Source of the DNA: Acanthosepion lycidas
Taxonomy: Eukaryota > Mollusca > Cephalopoda > Sepiida > Sepiidae
Direction: 5' to 3'
NCBI GenBank assembly: GCA_963932145.1
Contig: OZ010603.1
Location: 82,733,255-82,797,254 of the forward strand
Length of the DNA stretch: 64,000 bases
The notes under the pieces: generated by a model
Told to the model about the DNA's origin: nothing
What the model saw: only the letters and a program-made list of their open reading frames with translations
The model's database searches: none
Shown here: positions 49,711-60,907 of the stretch, in pieces
Layout of the letters: every line of letters begins with the position of its first letter
Numbering within the stretch: position 1 is the first letter of the stretch
Position numbers and translations under genes: made by a program

Positions 49711-51510
49711 CTGCAAATAATTCAGTCTCATCAGTGGGATTTCCGTGAAAAATTTTATGGACATAAAGTGGGTGATCACTGTTTTTTTCTCTACTCTTTG
49801 CCATACATATTTATATTTCCATTCTTTAAGTTAGCATTAGGACAGGCCATTAAATCATTTATAATCTGACTAAAAATATTTCATATCCAGATTCATGGAA
49901 GAAGAGTAACCTGCAAATAATTGAGTCTCATCAGTGGGATTTCCGTGAAAAATTTTGTGGACATAAAGTGGGTGATTATTGTCTATTTCTCTACGCTTTG
50001 CCATTCATATTTATATTTCCATTCTTTAAGTTAGCATTAGGACAGGCCATTAAATCATTTATAATCTGACTAAAAATATTTCATATCCAGATTCATGGAA
50101 GAAGAGTAGCATGCAAATAATTGAGTCTCATCAGTGGGATTTCCGTGAAAAATTTTATGGACATAAAGTGGGTGATCACTGTTTTTTTCTCTACGCTTTG
50201 CCATTCATATTTATATTTCCATTCTTTAAGTTAGCATTAGGACAGGCCATTAAATGATTTATAATCTGCCTAAAAATATTTCATATCCAGATTCATGGAA
50301 GAAGAGTAACCTGCAAATAATTCAGTCTCATCAGTGGGATTTCCGTGAAAAATTTTATGGACATAAAGTGGGTGATCACTGTTTTTTTCTCTACTCTTTG
50401 CCATTCATATTTATATTTCCATTCTTTAAGTTAGCATTAGGACAGGCCATTAAATCATTTATAATCTGACTAAAAATATTTCATATCCAGATTCATGGAA
50501 GAAGAGTAACCTGCAAATAATTGAGTCTCATCAGTGGGATTTCCGTGAAAAATTTTGTGGACATAAAGTGGGTGATTATTGTCTATTTCTCTACGCTTTG
50601 CCATTCATATTTATATTTCCATTCTTTAAGTTAGCATTAGGACAGGACATTAAATCATTTATAATCTGACTAAAAATATTTCATATCCAGATTCATGGAA
50701 GAAGAGTAGCATGCAAATAATTGAGTCTCATCAGTGGGATTTCCGTGAAAAATTTTATGGACATAAAGTGGGTGATCACTGTTTTTTTCTCTACGCTTTG
50801 CCATTCATATTTATATTTCCATTCTTTAAGTTAGCATTAGGACAGGCCATTAAATCATTTATAATCTGACTAAAAATATTTCATATCCAGATTCATGGAA
50901 GAAGAGTACCATGCAAATAATTGAGTCTCATCAGTGGGATTTCCGTGAAAAATTTTATGGACATAAAGTGGGTGATCACTGTTTTTTTCTCTACTCTTTG
51001 CCATACATATTTATATTTCCATTCTTTAAGTTAGCATTAGGACAGGACATTAAATCATTTATAATCTGACTAAAAATATTTCATATCCAGATTCATGGAA
51101 GAAGAGTAGCATGCAAATAATTGAGTCTCATCAGTGGGATTTCCGTGAAAAATTTTATGGACATAAAGTGGGTGATCACTGTTTTTTTCTCTACGCTTTG
51201 CCATTCATATTTATATTTCCATTCTTTAAGTTAGCATTAGGACAGGCCATTAAATCATTTATAATCTGACTAAAAATATTTCATATCCAGATTCATGGAA
51301 GAAGAGTAGCATGCAAATAATTGAGTCTCATCAGTGGGATTTCCGTGAAAAATTTTATGGACATAAAGTGGGTGATCACTGTTTTTTTCTCTACTCTTTG
51401 CCATTCATATTTATATTTCCATTCTTTAAGTTAGCATTAGGACAGGCCATTAAATCATTTATAATCTGACTAAAAATATTTCATATCCAGATTCATGGAA
51501 GAAGAGTAAC

Positions 51511-53310
51511 CTGCAAATAATTGAGTCTCATCAGTGGGATTTCCGTGAAAAATTTTGTGGACATAAAGTGGGTGATTATTGTCTATTTCTCTACGCTTTG
51601 CCATTCATATTTATATTTCCATTCTTTAAGTTAGCATTAGGACAGGCCATTAAATCATTTATAATCTGACTAAAAATATTTCATATCCAGATTCATGGAA
51701 GAAGAGTAACCTGCAAATAATTCAGTCTCATCAGTGGGATTTCCGTGAAAAATTTTATGGACATAAAGTGGGTGATCACTGTTTTTTTCTCTACGCTTTG
51801 CCATTCATATTTATATTTCCATTCTTTAAGTTAGCATTAGGACAGGCCATTAAATCATTTATAATCTGCCTAAAAATATTTCATATCCAGATTCATGGAA
51901 GAAGAGTAACCTGCAAATAATTCAGTCTCATCAGTGGGATTTCCGTGAAAAATTTTATGGACATAAAGTGGGTGATCACTGTTTTTTTCTCTACGCTTTG
52001 CCATTCATATTTATATTTCCATTCTTTAAGTTAGCATTAGGACAGGCCATTAAATCATTTATAATCTGACTAAAAATATTTCATATCCAGATTCATGGAA
52101 GAAGAGTAACCTGCAAATAATTGAGTCTCATCAGTGGGATTTCCGTGAAAAATTTTATGGACATAAAGTGGGTGATCACTGTTTTTTTCTCTACTCTTTG
52201 CCATTCATATTTATATTTCCATTCTTTAAGTTAGCATTAGGACAGGCCATTAAATCATTTATAATCTGACTAAAAATATTTCATATCCAGATTCATGGAA
52301 GAAGAGTAACCTGCAAATAATTGAGTCTCATCAGTGGGATTTCCGTGAAAAATTTTATGGACATAAAGTGGGTGATCACTGTTTTTTTCTCTACTCTTTG
52401 CCATTCATATTTATATTTCCATTCTTTAAGTTAGCATTAGGACAGGCCATTAAATCATTTATAATCTGACTAAAAATATTTCATATCCAGATTCATGGAA
52501 GAAGAGTAACCTGCAAATAATTGAGTCTCATCAGTGGGATTTCCGTGAAAAATTTTGTGGACATAAAGTGGGTGATTATTGTCTATTTCTCTACGCTTTG
52601 CCATTCATATTTATATTTCCATTCTTTAAGTTAGCATTAGGACAGGCCATTAAATCATTTATAATCTGACTAAAAATATTTCATATCCAGATTCATGGAA
52701 GAAGAGTAACCTGCAAATAATTCAGTCTCATCAGTGGGATTTCCGTGAAAAATTTTATGGACATAAAGTGGGTGATCACTGTTTTTTTCTCTACGCTTTG
52801 CCATTCATATTTATATTTCCATTCTTTAAGTTAGCATTAGGACAGGCCATTAAATCATTTATAATCTGCCTAAAAATATTTCATATCCAGATTCATGGAA
52901 GAAGAGTAACCTGCAAATAATTCAGTCTCATCAGTGGGATTTCCGTGAAAAATTTTATGGACATAAAGTGGGTGATCACTGTTTTTTTCTCTACGCTTTG
53001 CCATTCATATTTATATTTCCATTCTTTAAGTTAGCATTAGGACAGGCCATTAAATCATTTATAATCTGACTAAAAATATTTCATATCCAGATTCATGGAA
53101 GAAGAGTAACCTGCAAATAATTGAGTCTCATCAGTGGGATTTCCGTGAAAAATTTTATGGACATAAAGTGGGTGATCACTGTTTTTTTCTCTACTCTTTG
53201 CCATTCATATTTATATTTCCATTCTTTAAGTTAGCATTAGGACAGGCCATTAAATCATTTATAATCTGACTAAAAATATTTCATATCCAGATTCATGGAA
53301 GAAGAGTAAC
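51511..53310 (+). repeat. 1,000-bp and 800-bp units in tandem (family B)
   Basis: Both units start with a TTTTGTGG/GATTATT monomer (GATTATT near 51,574 and 52,574; the next is near 53,374). Both continue with two TTCAGTCTC/ACGC monomers and then TTGAGTCTC/ACTC copies. The first unit has two of the latter (52,111 and 52,311), the second only one (53,111). This one-monomer difference makes 5- and 4-monomer versions of the same unit. Confidence 0.85.
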
Positions 53311-53710
53311 CTGCAAATAATTGAGTCTCATCAGTGGGATTTCCGTGAAAAATTTTGTGGACATAAAGTGGGTGATTATTGTCTATTTCTCTACGCTTTG
53401 CCATTCATATTTATATTTCCATTCTTTAAGTTAGCATTAGGACAGGCCATTAAATCATTTATAATCTGACTAAAAATATTTCATATCCAGATTCATGGAA
53501 GAAGAGTAACCTGCAAATAATTCAGTCTCATCAGTGGGATTTCCGTGAAAAATTTTATGGACATAAAGTGGGTGATCACTGTTTTTTTCTCTACGCTTTG
53601 CCATTCATATTTATATTTCCATTCTTTAAGTTAGCATTAGGACAGGCCATTAAATCATTTATAATCTGACTAAAAATATTTCATATCCAGATTCATGGAA
53701 GAAGAGTACC

Positions 53711-53910
53711 ATGCAAATAATTGAGTCTCATCAGTGGGATTTCCGTGAAAAATTTTATGGACATAAAGTGGGTGATCATTGTCTATTTCTCTACGCTTTG
53801 CCATTCATATTTATATTTCCATTCTTTAAGTTATCATTAGGACAGGACATTAAATCATTTATAATCTGACTAAAAATATTTCATATCGAGTTACATGGAA
53901 GAAGAGTAGC
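53711..53910 (+). repeat. Diverged B monomer with TATCGAG variant
   Basis: This copy has GTTATCATTAGG, GGACAGGACATT and CATATCGAGTTACATGG. The next monomer, at 53,911, has GATTTAGGTGAAA in place of GATTTCCGTGAAA. It stands out from its well-homogenised neighbours. CATATCGAG recurs once more near 57,682, and a related CATATTGAG is in the A/B junction monomer near 44,283. Confidence 0.75.
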
Positions 53911-54310
53911 ATGCAAATAATTGAGTCTCATCAGTGGGATTTAGGTGAAAAATTTTATGGACATAAAGTGGGTGATCACTGTTTTTTTCTCTACTCTTTG
54001 CCATTCATATTTATATTTCCATTCTTTAAGTTAGCATTAGGACAGGCCATTAAATCATTTATAATCTGACTAAAAATATTTCATATCCAGATTCATGGAA
54101 GAAGAGTAACCTGCAAATAATTGAGTCTCATCAGTGGGATTTCCGTTAAAAATTTTATGGACATAAAGTGTGTGACCACTGTTTTTTTCTCTACTCTTTG
54201 CCATTCATATTTATATTTCCATTCTTTAAGTTAGCATTAGGACAGGCCATTAAATCATTTATAATCTGACTAAAAATATTTCATATCCAGATTCATGGAA
54301 GAAGAGTAGC

Positions 54311-56708
54311 ATGCAAATAATTGAGTCTCATCAGTGGGATTTCCGTGAAAAATTTTATGGACATAAAGTGGGTGATCACTGTTTTTTTCTCTACTCTTTG
54401 CCATACATATTTATATTTCAATTCTTTAAGTTAGCATTAGGACAGGACATTAAATCATTTATAATCTGACTAAAAATATTTCATATCCAGATTCATGGAA
54501 GAAGAGTAGCATGCAAATAATTGAGTCTCATCAGTGGGATTTCCGTCAAAAATTTTATGGACATAAAGTGGGTGATCACTGTTTTTTTCTCTACGCTTTG
54601 CCATTCATATTTATATTTCCATTCATTAAGTTAGCATTAGGACAGGCCATTAAATCATTTATAATCTGACTAAAAATATTTCATATCCAGATTCATGGAA
54701 GAAGAATAGCATGCAAATAATTGAGTCTCATCAGTGGGATTTCCGTGAAAAATTTTATGGACATAAAGTGGGTGATCACTGTTTTTTTCTCTACTCTTTG
54801 CCATTCATATTTATATTTCCATTCTTTAAGTTAGCATTAGGACAGGCCATTAAATCATTTATAATCTGCCTAAAAATATTTCATATCCAGATTCATGGAA
54901 GAAGAGTAACCTGCAAATAATTGAGTCTCATCAGTGGGATTTCCATGAAAAATTTTATGGACATAAAGTGGGTGATCACTGTTTTTTTCTCTACTCTTTG
55001 CCATACATATTTATATTTCCATTCTTTAAGTTAGCATTAGGACAGGCCATTAAATCATTTATAATCTGACTAAAAATATTTCATATCCAGATTCATGGAA
55101 GAAGAGTAGCCTGCAAATAATTGAGTCTCATCAGTGGGATTTCCGTGAAAAATTTTATGGACATAAAGTGGGTGATCACTGTTTTTTTCTCTACTCTTTG
55201 CCATACATATTTATATTTCCATTCTTTAAGTTAGCATTAGGACAGGCCATTAAATCTTTATAATCTGAGTAAAAATATTTCATATACAGATTCATGGAAG
55301 AAGAGTAGCCTGCAAATAATTGAGTCTCATCAGTGGGATTTCCGTGAAAAATTTTATGGACATAAAGTGGGTGATCACTGTTTTTTTCTCTACTCTTTGC
55401 CATACATATTTATATTTCCATTCTTTAAGTTAGCATTAGGACAGGCCATTAAATCATTTATAATCTGACTAAAAATATTTCATATCCAGATTCATGGAAG
55501 AAGAGTAGCATGCAAATAATTGAGTCTCATCAGTGGGATTTCCGTGAAAAATTTTATGGACATAAAGTGGGTGATCACTGTTTTTTTCTCTACTCTTTGC
55601 CATACATATTTATATTTCAATTCTTTAAGTTAGCATTAGGACAGGACATTAAATCATTTATAATCTGACTAAAAATATTTCATATCCAGATTCATGGAAG
55701 AAGAGTAGCATGCAAATAATTGAGTCTCATCAGTGGGATTTCCGTCAAAAATTTTATGGACATAAAGTGGGTGATCACTGTTTTTTTCTCTACGCTTTGC
55801 CATTCATATTTATATTTCCATTCATTAAGTTAGCATTAGGACAGGCCATTAAATCATTTATAATCTGACTAAAAATATTTCATATCCAGATTCATGGAAG
55901 AAGAATAGCATGCAAATAATTGAGTCTCATCAGTGGGATTTCCGTGAAAAATTTTATGGACATAAAGTGGGTGATCACTGTTTTTTTCTCTACTCTTTGC
56001 CATTCATATTTATATTTCCATTCTTTAAGTTAGCATTAGGACAGGCCATTAAATCATTTATAATCTGCCTAAAAATATTTCATATCCAGATTCATGGAAG
56101 AAGAGTAACCTGCAAATAATTGAGTCTCATCAGTGGGATTTCCATGAAAAATTTTATGGACATAAAGTGGGTGATCACTGTTTTTTTCTCTACTCTTTGC
56201 CATACATATTTATATTTCCATTCTTTAAGTTAGCATTAGGACAGGCCATTAAATCATTTATAATCTGACTAAAAATATTTCATATCCAGATTCATGGAAG
56301 AAGAGTAGCCTGCAAATAATTGAGTCTCATCAGTGGGATTTCCGTGAAAAATTTTATGGACATAAAGTGGGTGATCACTGTTTTTTTCTCTACTCTTTGC
56401 CATACATATTTATATTTCCATTCTTTAAGTTAGCATTAGGACAGGCCATTAAATCTTTATAATCTGAGTAAAAATATTTCATATACAGATTCATGGAAGA
56501 AGAGTAGCCTGCAAATAATTGAGTCTCATCAGTGGGATTTCCGTGAAAAATTTTATGGACATAAAGTGGGTGATCACTGTTTTTTTCTCTACTCTTTGCC
56601 ATACATATTTATATTTCCATTCTTTAAGTTAGCATTAGGACAGGCCATTAAATCATTTATAATCTGACTAAAAATATTTCATATCCAGATTCATGGAAGA
56701 AGAGTAGC
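54311..56708 (+). repeat. 1,199-bp (6-monomer) tandem duplication (family B)
   Basis: Copy 1 is 54,311-55,509 and copy 2 is 55,510-56,708. Markers recur 1,199 bp apart: CCATACAT with TTTCAATTC (54,401/55,600), TTCCGTCAAA (54,541/55,740), ATTCATTAAG (54,621/55,820), GAAGAATAGC (54,701/55,900), TTCCATGAAA (54,941/56,140) and the AAATCTTTATAATC deletion with CTGAGTAAAAA. I noticed no mismatch between the two copies. Confidence 0.92.
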
Positions 56709-57308
56709 CTGCAAATAATTGAGTCTCATCAGTGGGATTTCCTTGAAAAATTTTGTGGACATAAAGTGGGTGATCATTGTCTATTTCTCTACGCTTTGCC
56801 ATTCATAGTTATATTTCCATTCTTTAAGTTAGCATTAGGACAGGCCATTAAATCATTTATAATCTGACTAAAAATATTTCATATCCAGATTCATGGAAGA
56901 AGAGTAGCATGCAAATAATTGAGTCTCATCAGTGGGATTTCCGTGAAAAATTTTATGGACATAAAGTGGGTGATCATTGTCTATTTCTCTACGCTTTGCC
57001 ATTCATATTTATATTTCCATTCTTTAGGTTAGCATTAGGACTGGCCATTAAATCATTTATAATCTGACTAAAAATATTTCATATCCAGATTCATGGAAGA
57101 AGAGTAGCATGCAAATAATTGAGTCTCATCAGTGGGATTTCCGTGAAAAATTTTATGGACATAAAGTGGGTGATCATTGTCTATTTCTCTACGCTTTGCC
57201 ATTCATATTTATATTTCCATTCTTTAAGTTAGTATTAGGACAGGCCATTAAATCATTTATAATCTGACTAAAAATATTTCATATCCAGATTCATGGAAGA
57301 AGAGTAGC
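55910..57308 (+). repeat. Seven-monomer block, copy 1 (3,399-bp offset)
   Basis: This block is found again at 59,309-60,707. Shared rare markers are TTCCATGAAA (56,140/59,539), the CTGAGTAAAAA 199-bp monomer, TTCCTTGAAA (56,740/60,139), CATTCATAGTTAT (56,800/60,199), TTTAGGTTAGC with GGACTGGCC (57,023/60,422) and GTTAGTATTAGG (57,228/60,627). It overlaps the second copy of the 1,199-bp duplication. Confidence 0.88.
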
Positions 57309-57708
57309 ATGCAAATAATTGAGTCTCATCAGTGGGATTTCCGTGAAAAATTTTATGGACATAAAGTGGGTGATCATTGTCTATTTCTCTACGCTTTGCC
57401 CTTCATATTTATATTTCCATTCTTTAAGTTAGCATTAGGACAGGCCATTAAATCATTTATAATCTGCCTAAAAATATTTCATATCCAGATTCATGGAAGA
57501 AGAGTAGCATGCAAATAATTGAGTCTCATCAGTGGGATTTCCGTGAAAAATTTTGTGGACATAAAGTGGGTGATCATTGTCTATTTCTCTACGCTTTGCC
57601 ATTCATATTTATATTTCCATTCTTTAAGTTAGCATTAGGACAGGCCATTAAATCATTTATAATCTGACTAAAAATATTTCATATCGAGATTCATGGGAGA
57701 AGAGTAGC

Positions 57709-57908
57709 CTGCAAATAATTGAGTCTCATCAGTGGGATTTCCGTGAAAAATTTTATGGACATAAAGTGGGTGATCACTGTTTTTTTCTCTACTCTTTGCC
57801 ATTCATATTTATATTTCCATTCTTTAAGTTAGCATTAGGACAGGCCATTAAATCATTTATAATCTGACTAAAAATATTTCATATCCAGATTCATGGAAGA
57901 AGAGTAGC
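57709..57908 (+). repeat. Representative family B monomer, subtype B1
   Basis: This B1 copy has CTGCAAAT at its start, then GTGGGATTTCCGTG, AATTTTATGG, GATCACTG followed by seven T, CTCTACTCTTTGCC, TTTAAGTTAGC, TTAAATCATTT, CTGACTAAAAA, ATCCAGATTC and GAAGAGTAGC. It keeps the GTGATCAC palindrome. Many B1 copies also have CCATACAT in place of CCATTCAT. The subtype alternates with B2 to build B-family higher-order repeats. Confidence 0.88.
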
Positions 57909-59308
57909 ATGCAAATAATTGAGTCTCATCAGTGGGATTTCCGTGAAAAATTTTATGGACATAAAGTGGGTGATCATTGTCTATTTCTCTACGCTTTGCC
58001 ATTCATATTTATATTTCCATTCTTTAAGTTAGCATTAGGACAGGCCATTAAATCATTTATAATCTGACTAAAAATATTTCATATCCAGATTCATGGAAGA
58101 AGAGTAGCATGCAAATAATTGAGTCGCATCAGTGGGATTTCCGTGAAAAATTTTATGGACATAAAGTGGGTGATCACTGTTTTTTTCTCTACTCTTTGCC
58201 ATTCATATTTATATTTCCATTCTTTAAGTTAGCATTAGGACAGGCCATTAAATCATTTATAATCTGCCTAAAAATATTTCATATCCAGATTCATGGAAGA
58301 AGAGTAACCTGCAAATAATTGAGTCTCATCAGTGGGATTTCCATGAAAAATTTTATGGACATAAAGTGGGTGATCACTGTTTTTTTCTCTACTCTTTGCC
58401 ATACATATTTATATTTCCATTCTTTAAGTTAGCCTTAGGACAGGCCATTAAATCATTTATAATCTGACTAAAAATATTTCATATCCAGATTCATGGAAGA
58501 AGAGTAGCCTGCAAATAATTGAGTCTCATCAGTGGGATTTCCGTGAAAAATTTTATGGACATAAAGTGGGTGATCACTGTTTTTTTCTCTACTCTTTGCC
58601 ATTCATATTTATATTTCCATTCTTTAAGTTAGCATTAGGACAGGCCATTAAATCATTTATAATCTGACTAAAAATATTTCATATCCAGATTCATGGAAGA
58701 AGAGTAGCATGCAAATAATTGAGTCTCATCAGTGGGATTTCCGTGAAAAATTTTATGGACATAAAGTGGGTGATCATTGTCTATTTCTCTACGCTTTGCC
58801 ATTCATATTTATATTTCCATTCTTTAAGTTAGCATTAGGACAGGCCATTAACTCATTTATAATCTGACTAAAAATATTTCATATCCAGATTCATGGAAGA
58901 AGAGTAGCATGCAAATAATTGAGTCTCATCAGTGGGATTTCCGTGAAAAATTTTGTGGACATAAAGTGGGTGATCATTGTCTATTTCTCTACGCTTTGCC
59001 ATTCATATTTATATTTCCATTCTTTAAGTTAGCATTAGGACAGGCCATTAAATCATTTATAATCTGCCTAAAAATATTTCATATCCAGATTCATGGAAGA
59101 AGAGTAACCTGCAAATAATTGAGTCTCATCAGTGGGATTTCCGTGAAAAATTTTATGGACATAAAGTGGGTGATCACTGTTTTTTTCTCTACTCTTTGCC
59201 ATTCATATTTATATTTCCATTCTTTAAGTTAGCATTAGGACAGGCCATTAAATCATTTATAATCTGACTAAAAATATTTCATATCCAGATTCATGGAAGA
59301 AGAGTAGC

Positions 59309-60707
59309 ATGCAAATAATTGAGTCGCATCAGTGGGATTTCCGTGAAAAATTTTATGGACATAAAGTGGGTGATCACTGTTTTTTTCTCTACTCTTTGCC
59401 ATTCATATTTATATTTCCATTCTTTAAGTTAGCATTAGGACAGGCCATTAAATCATTTATAATCTGCCTAAAAATATTTCATATCCAGATTCATGGAAGA
59501 AGAGTAACCTGCAAATAATTGAGTCTCATCAGTGGGATTTCCATGAAAAATTTTATGGACATAAAGTGGGTGATCACTGTTTTTTTCTCTACTCTTTGCC
59601 ATACATATTTATATTTCCATTCTTTAAGTTAGCATTAGGACAGGCCATTAAATCATTTATAATCTGACTAAAAATATTTCATATCCAGATTCATGGAAGA
59701 AGAGTAGCCTGCAAATAATTGAGTCTCATCAGTGGGATTTCCGTGAAAAATTTTATGGACATAAAGTGGGTGATCACTGTTTTTTTCTCTACTCTTTGCC
59801 ATACATATTTATATTTCCATTCTTTAAGTTAGCATTAGGACAGGCCATTAAATCTTTATAATCTGAGTAAAAATATTTCATATACAGATTCATGGAAGAA
59901 GAGAAGCCTGCAAATAATTGAGTCTCATCAGTGGGATTTCCGTGAAAAATTTTATGGACATAAAGTGGGTGATCACTGTTTTTTTCTCTACTCTTTGCCA
60001 TACATATTTATATTTCCATTCTTTAAGTTAGCATTAGGACAGGCCATTAAATCATTTATAATCTGACTAAAAATATTTCATATCCAGATTCATGGAAGAA
60101 GAGTAGCCTGCAAATAATTGAGTCTCATCAGTGGGATTTCCTTGAAAAATTTTGTGGACATAAAGTGGGTGATCATTGTCTATTTCTCTACGCTTTGCCA
60201 TTCATAGTTATATTTCCATTCTTTAAGTTAGCATTAGGACAGGCCATTAAATCATTTATAATCTGACTAAAAATATTTCATATCCAGATTCATGGAAGAA
60301 GAGTAGCATGCAAATAATTGAGTCTCATCAGTGGGATTTCCGTGAAAAATTTTATGGACATAAAGTGGGTGATCATTGTCTATTTCTCTACTCTTTGCCA
60401 TTCATATTTATATTTCCATTCTTTAGGTTAGCATTAGGACTGGCCATTAAATCATTTATAATCTGACTAAAAATATTTCATATCCAGATTCATGGAAGAA
60501 GAGTAGCATGCAAATAATTGAGTCTCATCAGTGGGATTTCCGTGAAAAATTTTATGGACATAAAGTGGGTGATCATTGTCTATTTCTCTACGCTTTGCCA
60601 TTCATATTTATATTTCCATTCTTTAAGTTAGTATTAGGACAGGCCATTAAATCATTTATAATCTGACTAAAAATATTTCATATCCAGATTCATGGAAGAA
60701 GAGTAGC
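59309..60707 (+). repeat. Seven-monomer block, copy 2 (3,399-bp offset)
   Basis: This is the counterpart of 55,910-57,308. Differences I noticed include GAGTCGCATC at 59,321 (GAGTCTCATC in copy 1), GAGAAGCCTGC near 59,901 (GAGTAGCC in copy 1) and ACTCTTTG at 60,390 (ACGCTTTG in copy 1). GAGTCGCATC also occurs at 58,121 and near 62,120. Confidence 0.87.
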
Positions 60708-60907
60708 ATGCAAATAATTGAGTCTCATCAGTGGGATTTCCGTGAAAAATTTTATGGACATAAAGTGGGTGATCATTGTCTATTTCTCTACGCTTTGCCA
60801 TTCATATTTATATTTCCATTCTTTAAGTTAGCATTAGGACAGGCCATTAAATCATTTATAATCTGACTAAAAATATTTCATATCCAGATTCATGGAAGAA
60901 GAGTAGC
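60708..60907 (+). repeat. Representative family B monomer, subtype B2
   Basis: This B2 copy starts with ATGCAAAT and has GTGGGATTTCCGTG, AATTTTATGG, GATCATTGTCTATTTCTC, ACGCTTTGCCATTC, TTTAAGTTAGC, CTGACTAAAAA and GAAGAGTAGC. It is 32% GC. The GTGATCAC palindrome is lost because CAC has become CAT, and ACGC adds a second CpG to the one in TTCCGTG. B2 dominates 47.8-49.7 kb and 60.1-62.1 kb. Confidence 0.88.
60733..60741 (+). promoter_or_regulatory. kappaB-like motif GGGATTTCC (example; recurs in family B)
   Basis: The family B diagnostic segment contains GGGATTTCC, which resembles Rel/NF-kappaB half-palindromic sites. The corresponding A segment is CGGATTTCA and does not fit. Two base changes therefore create the motif in the B family as a whole. 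Only the sequence match is observed. Nothing shows that a Rel factor binds here, and chance is a real alternative. Confidence 0.15.

Noticed and set aside
46592-60001. Four 70-codon minus-strand frames near 46.6, 55.2, 56.4 and 59.8 kb as a conserved gene
   Set aside because: They exist only because the same 1-bp deletion (AAATCTTTATAATC) was copied with the higher-order repeat. The identity reflects recent duplication, not coding constraint.
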